Assembly (NCBI GenBank): GCA_021646405.1
Contig: SOER01000002.1
Span: 1-64,000 of the forward strand
Direction: 5' to 3'
Source: Candidatus Loosdrechtia aerotolerans
GTDB taxonomy: Bacteria; Planctomycetota; Brocadiia; Brocadiales; Brocadiaceae
DNA length: 64,000 bases
Both the position numbers and the translations under genes were made by a program. The notes beneath the pieces were generated by a model. It ran no database searches. It was not told the DNA's origin and was given only the letters and a program-made list of their open reading frames with translations. The first letter of the stretch is position 1; every line of letters begins with the position of its first letter. Positions 26,190 to 35,043 of the stretch are shown piece by piece.

Positions 26190-27611
26190 TTATAAAGACT
26201 TTAGATATTCAACAAGATCGTTCATCTCCTGATTGCTTAATCCAAGGTTTAAAGCTGTATTATAGTGCTCGACTACATCTTTTAACGTTTCAAAACGGCC
26301 ATCATGAAAGAATCTGCCTTTATTTTCCTCTTTCATAAATATGCCAAGCTCACGTATAAAAAGACCTTCCAGGTTCATAGTCTTATATTTATTATCTGGT
26401 GCCCGGTCGGCCTGAAAGCTGTCAATACCGATTTCATCAGGTTCATGGAGGTTCCATCCCGGCTCTGTAAAGAGTGGTACAACATGGCAGTTATTACATT
26501 CTGCTTTACCTACAAAAAGTTCTCCTCCGCGTTCGGCAGCATCTTGATTAAAATGTGTGCCTGGTATTGGTTCTGGCGCAGGAATGGCTAATTGATAGAA
26601 ATGGAGTGCCGGAAGTTTCGATGTAATTAAATCCTCTTCAGGTTTTGTTTGGATATTTCCAAAACCCTCCCTGGCGGCAACGGGAAATTTCGAGGAATCG
26701 CTCATGCGGGGGTCGAAGAAGGTTCCCTTGCCGTGCAGTTCTATATTCGCTACAAAGGCATTCCAATAAGTAACCGTACCCCATGCACCGGTCCACGTAT
26801 GTAAATTAAACCCTGCCTGATCGAATGCATTAGGAATAAGGGTTGCCGCGGAACTACCATCCGGCGCAAAACCTTTACCATCCAGGATAAGTTCTGCATC
26901 AAATTTTCCTGGACCCCAGGCATTAAGCACATTTTTTACTGTATCAACATTCGTATTAAGTATATTGGCAATAACATTTAAATTAGGAGCAAGGGCTATG
27001 ATAGCGCCAACATTGAGGTCATGATTTGCCCAGCCATCCAATCGCTCACCAATACCAGAAGTTAAAGAATTATTTACCGTAGAATGACATAGCGCACATT
27101 GAAAACCTATTGATTTTAAACTGCCGTTATTATTGAAGAAACCAGTAACACCAACAACTGCATTCTGTTTGAGCAGGAGTAGGGTATTATTTGGATCGTC
27201 CAGATCAAACTCGCCATTCCTGATCATGCGAATAATAGGGCTCGGAAGTGCTTCTTCATCAACTTTAAGCCCTAACTCTAATGCTTGTCTAGGAGTTACT
27301 GTTTCAATAACTTTATGAAGCTGAAGTTCGTCACCCCAGAATTCCTCATCACCAAAGGTATCAAACCGGAAGATTTGCTGACCTTCGGCAAGAAAATCCG
27401 ATACCTCTGATTCTGGCCTTTTTACTTTAGCAACCATTTTTTTAATGAATGGATTTACTTTTCCAGCAATTGGGTTGTTGCCCCGCGGGTCTTGTTTCCG
27501 TTCTTTGCCTGTTGAATCCTTTTGACTTGATAAAATGAGGCTGAAAGTTATTGCAAGGAAGATAACAGGTACTGTTCTCATGATCACCTTCCGTTTTGTT
27601 GAAGAATGCAT
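26190..27611 (-). CDS. Diheme cytochrome c peroxidase-family protein
   Basis: 473 residues, exported (hydrophobic segment about 12-28). It has two CxxCH sites, CALCHS near 175 and CNNCHV near 367, and the C-terminal peroxidase-family block with KTMNLEGLF and FFHDGRFETLKDVVEHYN. It therefore belongs to the CCP/MauG superfamily, but with about 190 residues between hemes and a long N-terminal region it differs from short bacterial CCPs. Likely a periplasmic peroxide reductase or oxidase. A strong GGAGAGGAGAA ribosome site precedes the ATG. Confidence 0.82.
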   Translation of the reverse strand: MHSSTKRKVIMRTVPVIFLAITFSLILSSQKDSTGKERKQDPRGNNPIAGKVNPFIKKMVAKVKRPESEVSDFLAEGQQIFRFDTFGDEEFWGDELQLHKVIETVTPRQALELGLKVDEEALPSPIIRMIRNGEFDLDDPNNTLLLLKQNAVVGVTGFFNNNGSLKSIGFQCALCHSTVNNSLTSGIGERLDGWANHDLNVGAIIALAPNLNVIANILNTNVDTVKNVLNAWGPGKFDAELILDGKGFAPDGSSAATLIPNAFDQAGFNLHTWTGAWGTVTYWNAFVANIELHGKGTFFDPRMSDSSKFPVAAREGFGNIQTKPEEDLITSKLPALHFYQLAIPAPEPIPGTHFNQDAAERGGELFVGKAECNNCHVVPLFTEPGWNLHEPDEIGIDSFQADRAPDNKYKTMNLEGLFIRELGIFMKEENKGRFFHDGRFETLKDVVEHYNTALNLGLSNQEMNDLVEYLKSL

Positions 27612-28142
27612 TTCTCCTCTCCTCTATAAATAAAGTTTAAAAACCTAACAAAGATTTGACCCAGAAATGCAAGAGATATTTGGTAGACTTATCTCACTCT
27701 AACAAACAACATGCCTTTAAAACGTGTGTTATATTGAGAATTCCTATCAGGATAAATATTGCATATAACTTTTTAAGAGATAACTAGTTGTAACCATAGT
27801 CATGTTCTAAATGATTATCCTGGAGAACCTGTTCTTTTTTATTTTTGTATGAATACCTATACATGCACTCGTTGATTTGTTTTCATGTACTTGCAATATA
27901 AACGGTTATGTTGTTTTGTATCTGTTGGCAAAAGCATACTTTCAATATGGGATTGCATACATTTTGTTTAAGGGGATTAATCCTGAGTGGAATAGAGATT
28001 ATGGAGAGATAATTCTGTCAATACTTGCAGAAGACATACTTTGTATGATATGAAATTGGAGGCTGAATCTGGTAGACTCAGAAGGTGTGGCTGTCAAATA
28101 CCTTAAAAAATTTGAATGAAGTAAAAACCCCTTGTAAACTCA
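27612..28142. other. 530-bp gap with no recognised feature
   Basis: AT-rich sequence without an ORF of coding character, without strong hairpin or consensus promoter. It presumably holds the promoter of the diheme peroxidase gene. Confidence 0.35.
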
Positions 28143-28700
28143 TTATCCTTTTTCTTCGGTGGATACAGGCTTATAGCTCAATTTTGATGTTAGGTCTCTA
28201 AATATCCTGAGTACTATTTTTAGTTTTACAGCAACTTTGCCGGGAGTGCATCGTATATATTTAATCGTAAGGTATGGTAAGTAGCGGCTGTTTACAACCT
28301 TATTATCCTTCAATGCGGGAATTTTGTTTAAATAACATGTAAGTAATTTTGCCTTTTCTGCATTTTTCCCCAATTTTAGAAATGGGAATTTCAGATGTAT
28401 TACGTTCAAAAATGGTTTGTAATAGAATGGTTTAAGATCAAGTATTCTAAAGGTTACCGACCTTGTATCCTCACTAAATTCACATGATTCATAATGAAGG
28501 GTAGCTTCAATATTTGATGCCTTTAATACAAAATATCCATCGAATAATTTGATAGAAAGGGTTTGTGAAAAGTCCTTGATACATTCATTGATACGATCCT
28601 CACTCAGGTTTAGCTCTCTTTTTACAAGGCTTTTTATAGTCATAACAGAGAATATGCTTCTCTCTTTCTGAAAAATATCTGTTTTCCCAAAATTCATCAT
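28143..28700 (-). CDS. Hypothetical protein
   Basis: About 185 residues, mixed alpha/beta and strongly basic (theoretical charge clearly positive), without signal peptide, membrane segment or cysteine cluster. It holds the repeated pattern LKPFYYKPFLNVIHLKFPFLKL in its middle. ATG 28700 with AGAAGGTG upstream is chosen; a GTG at 28709 is also possible. I do not recognise the family. Stands alone between two gaps. Confidence 0.6.
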   Translation of the reverse strand: MMNFGKTDIFQKERSIFSVMTIKSLVKRELNLSEDRINECIKDFSQTLSIKLFDGYFVLKASNIEATLHYESCEFSEDTRSVTFRILDLKPFYYKPFLNVIHLKFPFLKLGKNAEKAKLLTCYLNKIPALKDNKVVNSRYLPYLTIKYIRCTPGKVAVKLKIVLRIFRDLTSKLSYKPVSTEEKG

Positions 28701-28976
28701 TCGTAACACCTTCTACCTAATAGACACCAAAATTAATTAGTTATATATACCTTAATGAAGCGAAGCCCGCCTATCTTCATTTTAAAACCCGGACTGTTTA
28801 CCTTATACATTTTTCCTAACTATTATAAAATAGTTAATATTCTCCTATTTTTCTGTACTTGTCAAATACAAATTTTGTAAGCTCTTAGGCCCTGTAAAGA
28901 ATGTAGAGGATAAAAAGCTTGCAAAAAAGAAATTTTTGCATTGTAATACAAGTAAAAATATCCATGAAAGGGCAAT

Positions 28977-29144
28977 ATGTCAAAAGCAGAATGCGTAATA
29001 TGTCGTTATACCTATGATCCTCAACGAGGTGACCCGAAAAAGAATATTAAGGCAGGGACAGAGTTTGAGGATTTACCAGCAGATTGGGTGTGTCCGATCT
29101 GTGAATCTGAGAAAGATTTATTTGATATTCTTGACAGGACATGA
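28977..29144 (+). CDS. Rubredoxin (second copy)
   Basis: 55 residues. Iron ligands CVICR (6-10) and CPICE (39-43) and the blocks YTYDPQRGDP and DLPADWVCP are present. Arg replaces the usual Gly after the first CxxC, and Glu after the second, so its potential may differ from the copy at 2361. AAAGGG precedes the ATG. The stop overlaps the start of the M20 peptidase gene (ATGA), giving an unexpected two-gene unit. Confidence 0.92.
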   Translation: MSKAECVICRYTYDPQRGDPKKNIKAGTEFEDLPADWVCPICESEKDLFDILDRT

Positions 29145-30322
29145 AGAACAGTGACGTGAAAGATTACATGCACAATGAAGAGACGGAAATTATTAACCTT
29201 GCATGTAAATTAATACATCAGAAGACGGAAAATCCTCCCGGAGACGAGATCCTTGCTGTACGGGTTGTAGAGGATTTTTTTCAATCATTATGCATTCCGT
29301 ATACCATCTTTGAAAAGATAAAAGGTAGGGCAAATATCGTTGGTTATATAGGTCGCAAGGAGGTTGGGGTTCCAACCTTACTGGTGGCATGCCATCTTGA
29401 TGTTGTACCGGCAGGCAATGGCTGGGCCGGAAATCCATATGATGCCTGGATAGAGAATGGGCGGATTTACGGCAGGGGGGCCTCTGATAACAAAGGGCAA
29501 ATGGCTGCCATGATGGCGGTTGCAAGATTTCTCAAGGAGAATGAGTCCAGGCTAAAAGGTCAGTTCTTGTTAGCCGGTGTTGCTGATGAAGAACGAGGCT
29601 CGGCCTTAGGATTAGAATATTTGCTCAATGAATGCGGGGTGAGCACAGATCTTGCCATCATTCCTGATATTGCACATAACATGCAGATGATTGATGTAAC
29701 TGAAAAAGGTACCTTATTTTTAGAAATCACCTCTCATGGTAGACAGGCGCATGGTTCCACGCCGGAAATGGGAATAAACGCGATATGGAATATGATGATA
29801 TTCCTTGAGCGTATACAACAGTTGAGATTCAGACAAACCTCTCATCCACTCCATACTCCACCTACAATAAACCTTGGATCTGTTCATGGTGGAACAGCGC
29901 CTAATATTGTTCCTGCCCTCTGTAAGGCACAATTGGATATTCGTTATTTGCCGGGAGACTCATCTGATGCTATCGTCGGCGATATAAAGGGTATTCTAAA
30001 AGAAATTGAATCGCAGTATCCTGCCCGCTTTGACGTAAAAATTATCTCTGATCAGTCACCTACTGCTGTCCCTTCAGATACCCCCCTTGTGGAATTAATC
30101 TCAAAACATGCGCAGTCTGTTCTTGGTATTCGTCCGGAGCCAAAGGGATTATCCGGTGCTACAGTAACAAAACAACTTATCCAGAAAGGTATTACAGCCG
30201 TTGGATTTGGTCCTGGCGATGAGACTGATGCACATGCTGCAAACGAATCAATCAGTATCAGGGAACTGATTGATTTCGCAGAGATTATGACCTTAGTTTC
30301 CCTTGATATATTAGCAGAGTAG
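29141..30322 (+). CDS. M20-family metallopeptidase (ArgE/DapE/CPG2-like)
   Basis: 393 residues. Di-zinc ligands are seen in VACHLDVVPAG (His), YGRGASDNKGQMA (Asp), ADEERGS (Glu, with the catalytic EE) and the late DAHAANES (His). The lid/dimerisation domain lies at about 180-295. It hydrolyses an N-acyl amino acid, succinyl-diaminopimelate or dipeptide; the sequence does not settle which. Start overlaps the rubredoxin stop by 4 nt, so translation is probably coupled. Confidence 0.88.
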   Translation: MKNSDVKDYMHNEETEIINLACKLIHQKTENPPGDEILAVRVVEDFFQSLCIPYTIFEKIKGRANIVGYIGRKEVGVPTLLVACHLDVVPAGNGWAGNPYDAWIENGRIYGRGASDNKGQMAAMMAVARFLKENESRLKGQFLLAGVADEERGSALGLEYLLNECGVSTDLAIIPDIAHNMQMIDVTEKGTLFLEITSHGRQAHGSTPEMGINAIWNMMIFLERIQQLRFRQTSHPLHTPPTINLGSVHGGTAPNIVPALCKAQLDIRYLPGDSSDAIVGDIKGILKEIESQYPARFDVKIISDQSPTAVPSDTPLVELISKHAQSVLGIRPEPKGLSGATVTKQLIQKGITAVGFGPGDETDAHAANESISIRELIDFAEIMTLVSLDILAE

Positions 30323-30469
30323 CTATACGTTTTGTAAACCATGCAAAGATAATTGAGAGAGATAAAAACTACCTTCTTGAACTTAAGGCGAAAGCTATTG
30401 GTCAAATTGAAATTGATCTCCTTTTCCCCATTTCGTATTCTTCAGGCTTATAAATTGTTTAAATTCAAA

Positions 30470-30497
30470 TTGAAAAGCATTAAAAGTGTGTTATAAT
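30470..30497 (+). promoter_or_regulatory. Promoter of the tRNA gene
   Basis: TTGAAA (30470-30475) and TATAAT (30492-30497) are separated by 16 bp; the tRNA begins 15 bp further on. Confidence 0.7.
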
Positions 30498-30511
30498 AAT
30501 ATGAATTAAGA

Positions 30512-30585
30512 GGGCCCATAGCTCAGTCGGTTAGAGCAGCGGACTCATAATCCGCGTGTCCAAGGTTCGAATCCTTGTGGGCCCA
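30512..30585 (+). tRNA. tRNA with CAT anticodon (Ile2 or elongator Met)
   Basis: Cloverleaf parts fit: acceptor GGGCCCA/TGGGCCC, D-arm GCTC...GAGC, anticodon arm GCGGA-CTCATAA-TCCGC with anticodon CAT, T-arm with GGTTCGAATCC, discriminator A. CCA is not encoded. CAT can be read as elongator Met or, after lysidine modification, as Ile for AUA; the CTCATAA loop fits either. It is not an initiator tRNA, which has three G-C pairs in the anticodon stem and a mismatched first pair. Confidence 0.93.
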
Positions 30586-30619
30586 TATTTTTCAAACCAC
30601 AACACATAGCAACCTCAAA

Positions 30620-30991
30620 AGCTTGCCAGACTGTTCCGCACTTTAGCGCGAAGCGCATTCTAAAGGGATGCGGCTATCGTTGTGCCGAAGGCAACTCCAT
30701 GTAGCCGTAGGTCTTTAGCCTGCGCACACTCACGCTCAAACACCAAAAAAAGTACCGTAAAATTTCTTAGCTCGTATGTATAGGAATTTTCATGTGTTCA
30801 GTATAAGGTGTTCTCTTAATACCATGAGAGGGTGAGATTCTTCGCGGAGTGAAGAACCTTGAAAGGTTTTTGCGGTTTAAGACCCAGGGAAGGTGTGAAG
30901 CTGGTTTGTCATGTGTTCTCCATAACCTTCAGGCAGTTCTTTTCCTAACGCCTTTAACCCTGCGCTCTGAACATTGAGCCTGAGTAGTTCA
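30620..30991. repeat. Intergenic repeat E (shares modules with element C)
   Basis: The module TAAAGGGATGCGGCTA ... GTAGCCGTAGGTCTTTAGCCTGCGCACAC (about 30650-30731) matches 8989-9062. The following part, TATAGGAATTTTCAT then GTGAGATTCTTCGCGGAGTGAAG, matches the reverse complement of 8765-8880. The right end CCTGAGTAGTTCA at 30979-30991 is the family terminus; a left terminus was not found. So two copies carry the same modules in a different relative order. Confidence 0.55.
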
Positions 30992-31061
30992 TAATATGTA
31001 CGATAGAGAGTGTAGGTGCGTCGTCCTACACATCACAAGCCAATCCGAAAAATAGAAATCC

Positions 31062-31093
31062 CCCTGTATTCTTTCTCAGAAATACAGGGGGAT
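31062..31093 (-). terminator. Terminator of the porin-like gene
   Basis: CCCCCTGTATT pairs with AATACAGGGGG around a short loop; on the minus strand it is followed by ATTTCTATTTTT. It lies about 85 bp after the porin stop. Confidence 0.75.
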
Positions 31094-31179
31094 GTTAAAT
31101 TTCTCACATTTCTTAAGATTCAAGAAATCTTCGCAAACTCTATAATTTACGATTTAAAATCTAAAATCAGCTATAGTTT

Positions 31180-32406
31180 TTAGAAGATGTATTCAATTCC
31201 TATACCATAGATATTTGCTGATGAATCCTTAACACCAATGGCATCAGGGTCAGAATAGTGAATGTACCGGTATTCTGGCCTGAATAAAAGGTTTTCCCTC
31301 ATTTCTATATTCAAGGTAAGGGTTACATCCCATATCGTTTGATCAAAGAACCTTACGCCGTCCCTGTCATCAAAATATTCATACCGTATAACTCCCTGGA
31401 TCCAGTCGGTAAAATCATACATAGCATATGGTGCAACTCCAAACCAATGTCCGGTATTCCCCGTAGCAACACCGTTTGCGATATCCAACCCTGCATCTTC
31501 TGCCTGACCCCAATCAACATTAAGCATAAATGCCAGATTGCTGGTCAACTGATACGTGGTTACAAGGTCAAAGAGCGAAACAAAACCACCATTGGATTCC
31601 GTTCTTTGAACATTAGCGGGAATCGGACCTGCTTCATTGTCCCATCCCTCAGCACCGTGGATACCGGCCAGAGAAATAAAGAACCTATCCGTTGGTGTAT
31701 ACGTAAGGTACCAACCCCAGGACTTTGATGAGTTATTATCGATAAACGAATCCCATCCGTTTACTCCATAAAGGGTTAAACTTACGGTATCCGTGAGGTC
31801 ATAACTGGCACTCATTCCTGTATGGGTAAAAGGGATGGCGTTGTTGTACAGGGTTCCGTGCTGATAGTTCGGATTATTTATGTTCTCTACCAGTTCCGCC
31901 CCGATCCATGTGTAGATCTTACCAAAGGTAAATGTTATACCTTTTCCAATAGGTGCTATCCATGATACGTTTGCAGTTGCAACAGTGAAAATGTCGTCAC
32001 GGTCAACGTCATTTGTATCTTCTTCACCCAGGAAGGTGATCCTCTTTGCCTTTTCTCCAAAATAAGTATGTAATTGCCAGCCTATCGGGTGTTCGTCGGT
32101 AGCCTCTTTATCCAAAAAGAGCGCAAAGCTTTCAAAGGTAAGTGAATGATTTTCGTTTTCACCGATAAAATTAAGCGGGGTTAGAGAGTCCTGCCCTGCA
32201 GGTGCTTCATCATTATAAAAATAATTTGTGTCTACAAAACCACTTACATTCAGATCCTTTAATAACGTTGTGAGTATGCCTTCTTCTGTAACCTGTGCAT
32301 CTTCCTCCGGCACAACATCCAAAATCTGTGCAGAAACTGGTGTGGTAAAAGCCGCCATTGCACTACATAATAACCCAGCCAACCCCCAATTGTATAAAGA
32401 TTTCAT
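31180..32406 (-). CDS. Outer-membrane beta-barrel (porin-like) protein
   Basis: 408 residues with a signal peptide (about 1-26, ending SAQ). The body is rich in alternating strands with aromatic girdle residues, for example SKSWGWYLTYTPTDRFFISLAGIHG and HWFGVAPYAMYDFTDWIQGVIRYEYF. It ends with IYGIGIEYIF, a C-terminal aromatic as required for barrel assembly. It matches the general pattern of uncharacterised 14-18-strand OMPs; no substrate is implied. Followed by its own terminator; the gene stands alone. Confidence 0.78.
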   Translation of the reverse strand: MKSLYNWGLAGLLCSAMAAFTTPVSAQILDVVPEEDAQVTEEGILTTLLKDLNVSGFVDTNYFYNDEAPAGQDSLTPLNFIGENENHSLTFESFALFLDKEATDEHPIGWQLHTYFGEKAKRITFLGEEDTNDVDRDDIFTVATANVSWIAPIGKGITFTFGKIYTWIGAELVENINNPNYQHGTLYNNAIPFTHTGMSASYDLTDTVSLTLYGVNGWDSFIDNNSSKSWGWYLTYTPTDRFFISLAGIHGAEGWDNEAGPIPANVQRTESNGGFVSLFDLVTTYQLTSNLAFMLNVDWGQAEDAGLDIANGVATGNTGHWFGVAPYAMYDFTDWIQGVIRYEYFDDRDGVRFFDQTIWDVTLTLNIEMRENLLFRPEYRYIHYSDPDAIGVKDSSANIYGIGIEYIF

Positions 32407-32945
32407 CGAAATTACCCCCTTTCCTAAATTTAATATGCTTTAATGCAATGAGCAAATACAAGTAACATAATCTATGGTATTTATCTGATAATTTATCCCT
32501 CCTTTCTTAACGATGGTAAAACAAAGACCTTAAAGAAAAGGTTTTTAGCCTAACTGATTAGTAAAGCTAATAGTGCAGTTAGATATAGGTATTTTGCAAA
32601 AAGAGTACCTTTCCATACTTACTTATAATACACAATGAATATATTTATTATTTTTAAATTATTCAACAATAACAAAGGCAACCCTTACATAACTAACACT
32701 TAATAAGTTATGGCTTCGATGTGTTCCGTAAAAGGGAAAAGATAAATAGATCTTTTACTTTGGACAAGATAAATAAAGAACTTATGGTATTTTTTTTGTT
32801 TGCTTTAAATCGACCATAAAGTGGATGATATGCTACAATTGGTTAGCTTGATAAATTTCCTTTATGACGCATTATTATATTTACTCTGGCTTTTGTCAAT
32901 AAAAATCTTGTCAGGAATTATCTGATCCTGCATTTTTTTTCTTCC
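32407..32945. other. Long divergent intergenic region
   Basis: AT-rich region between the porin-like gene and fhs. Apart from the fhs promoter at 32946 and a short imperfect hairpin around 32525-32550 in the porin leader, no gene or RNA is recognised. Confidence 0.4.
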
Positions 32946-32973
32946 TTGACCTTGATAATTTTCCCAGTATAAT
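32946..32973 (+). promoter_or_regulatory. Promoter of fhs
   Basis: TTGACC (32946-32951) and TATAAT (32968-32973) with 16 bp between them, 65 bp before the fhs ATG. Confidence 0.65.
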
Positions 32974-33037
32974 TTCTCAATTCAATTATAATTCTTTTGT
33001 GTAAATATAAAGAATATTATTAAGGAGGGAAAAATAT

Positions 33038-34801
33038 ATGGCACTGGACCCTACCAAACATGCTGATTGGGAGATAGCAGAAGATGCCGAGACCCGGATG
33101 AAAACAGTTTATCAGCTGGCAGAGGAATTGGGTTTGACAAAAGAAGAGTTACTTCCTCATGGGCATTACGTTGCAAAGGTTGATTTTCGGAAGGTCCTGG
33201 AACGGGTTGAAAATACGCCTAACGGAAAATTTGTTGATGTAACCGCCATAACCCCAACGCCGCTTGGTGAGGGAAAATCAACTACTACGATGGGACTGGT
33301 TCAGGGCCTGGGAAAAAGAGGGAAAAAGGTTGTCGGTGCTATTCGCCAGCCATCAGGAGGGCCTACGATGAATATTAAGGGCTCTGCTGCAGGTGGTGGT
33401 CTTTCCCAATGCATCCCTCTAACCCCTTTCTCTCTTGGATTAACGGGCGACATTAACGCCATCATGAATGCCCATAATCTGGCCATGGTTGCCATAACAT
33501 CCAGGTTGCAGCATGAATTCAATTACAATGACGAAGAGCTTGCAAAGAGGAATCTAAAACGTCTTGATATTGATCCGGACAGGGTTGAATTGAAGTGGAT
33601 TATTGATTTTTGTGCTCAGGCGCTGAGAAAAATAATTATAGGCATTGGCGGCAAGATGGACGGTTTTATGATGGAATCCGGATTTGCTATAGCGGTATCC
33701 TCTGAGCTTATGGCGATTCTCTCCGTGGCAAACGATTTAAAAGATATGAGAGAACGGATCGGAAAGATAGTTGTTGCCCAGGATAAGAGAGGTAATCCGG
33801 TAACAACCACAGATCTTGGTGTGGCAGGTGCCATGACTGCATGGCTGGTAGGTGCTATCAATCCAAACCTTATGCAGACAATTGAAGGACAACCTGTTTT
33901 TGTTCATGCAGGACCCTTTGCGAATATTGCTATTGGTCAATCCTCAATTATTGCCGATAGAGTGGGCTTAAAGTTAGGTGATTATCATGTAACAGAATCA
34001 GGATTCGGGGCGGATATTGGATTTGAAAAGTTTTGGAACTTAAAATGCCGTTTCTCGGGACATCGCCCAAATGCAGCTGTAATTGTTGCCACCATTCGCG
34101 CTCTGAAATGTCACGGCGGTGCTCCCATTCCTGTGCCTGGACGTCCTTTAGATCCGTGTTATAAAGAGGAAAATGTTGGATGGGTGGAAAAGGGAACAGA
34201 GAATCTTATCCATCATATTAACACAGTAAAGAAGGCTGGAATCAACCCTGTGGTTTGTATTAATCATTTCTATACAGATACCGAGGCTGAAGTTAAAGTA
34301 GTTCGCAGACTCGCCGAGCGGGCCGGAGCCCGTGTTGCCGTATCATACCACTGGCAGAAAGGGGGAGAAGGTGCCTTGGAGCTTGCTGATGCGGTAGTTG
34401 ATGCCTGCGAACAGCCCACAGATTTTAAATTTCTCTATGAGTTAAATACTCCTTTAAAAGAGCGCATTGAACTGATAGCAAAGGAAGTGTATGGTGCGGA
34501 TGGCGTTGATTACGCCCCGGAGGCCCAGACAAAGATCAAGGCACTGGATAACGACCCTGATATTTCAAAACTGGGAACCTGCATGGTGAAAACCCATCTT
34601 TCTGTTACCGATAATCCGCAATTAAAAGGCGCACCGAAGGGATGGAGATTACGTATCCGTGATATATTAACCTTCAAAGGAGCCGGGTTTGTGGTGCCAC
34701 TGGCCGGAGATATTAAACTCATGCCGGGTACAAGCTCAGATCCTGCATTCCGGCGCGTAGATGTTGATGTAAATACAGGAAAGGTAAAAGGACTTTTCTA
34801 A
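33038..34801 (+). CDS. fhs: Formate-tetrahydrofolate ligase
   Basis: ATP-dependent enzyme joining formate to THF, part of one-carbon metabolism and the methyl branch of the Wood-Ljungdahl pathway. 587 residues, slightly longer than the usual 557. The ATP motif [14 protein letters not shown] (about 75-88), the [19 protein letters not shown] block and the FAP-type [16 protein letters not shown] block are intact. Start ATG has AAGGAGG nine bases upstream. Single gene closed by a strong terminator. Confidence 0.96.
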   Translation: MALDPTKHADWEIAEDAETRMKTVYQLAEELGLTKEELLPHGHYVAKVDFRKVLERVENTPNGKFVDVTAITPTPLGEGKSTTTMGLVQGLGKRGKKVVGAIRQPSGGPTMNIKGSAAGGGLSQCIPLTPFSLGLTGDINAIMNAHNLAMVAITSRLQHEFNYNDEELAKRNLKRLDIDPDRVELKWIIDFCAQALRKIIIGIGGKMDGFMMESGFAIAVSSELMAILSVANDLKDMRERIGKIVVAQDKRGNPVTTTDLGVAGAMTAWLVGAINPNLMQTIEGQPVFVHAGPFANIAIGQSSIIADRVGLKLGDYHVTESGFGADIGFEKFWNLKCRFSGHRPNAAVIVATIRALKCHGGAPIPVPGRPLDPCYKEENVGWVEKGTENLIHHINTVKKAGINPVVCINHFYTDTEAEVKVVRRLAERAGARVAVSYHWQKGGEGALELADAVVDACEQPTDFKFLYELNTPLKERIELIAKEVYGADGVDYAPEAQTKIKALDNDPDISKLGTCMVKTHLSVTDNPQLKGAPKGWRLRIRDILTFKGAGFVVPLAGDIKLMPGTSSDPAFRRVDVDVNTGKVKGLF

Positions 34802-34890
34802 CCCTTTACAAAATTATTGCAAACCGGTCTTAAAAAGATCTTCAAGGCGAAAAGCATATCCTGAATCGTCAAAATATCTTTATTTTTTCA

Positions 34891-34930
34891 AGAAGGCTAT
34901 TGAACGGTACCGTTCAATAGCCTTCTTCTT
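34891..34930 (+). terminator. Palindromic terminator after fhs
   Basis: A perfect 20-bp inverted repeat (AAGAAGGCTATTGAACGGTA with its complement) at 34891-34930, followed by a short T/C tract and preceded by TATTTTTTC. It separates fhs from secA. Confidence 0.75.
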
Positions 34931-35043
34931 TCATGACTTCTAAACATTACCTTGACTATATATTCGTATTTGCTTACAATACTAGAGAGTGTAAATATTA
35001 TTTGAGATTTAAAAATATTATAAAATCTTCCATATAGAAAACC

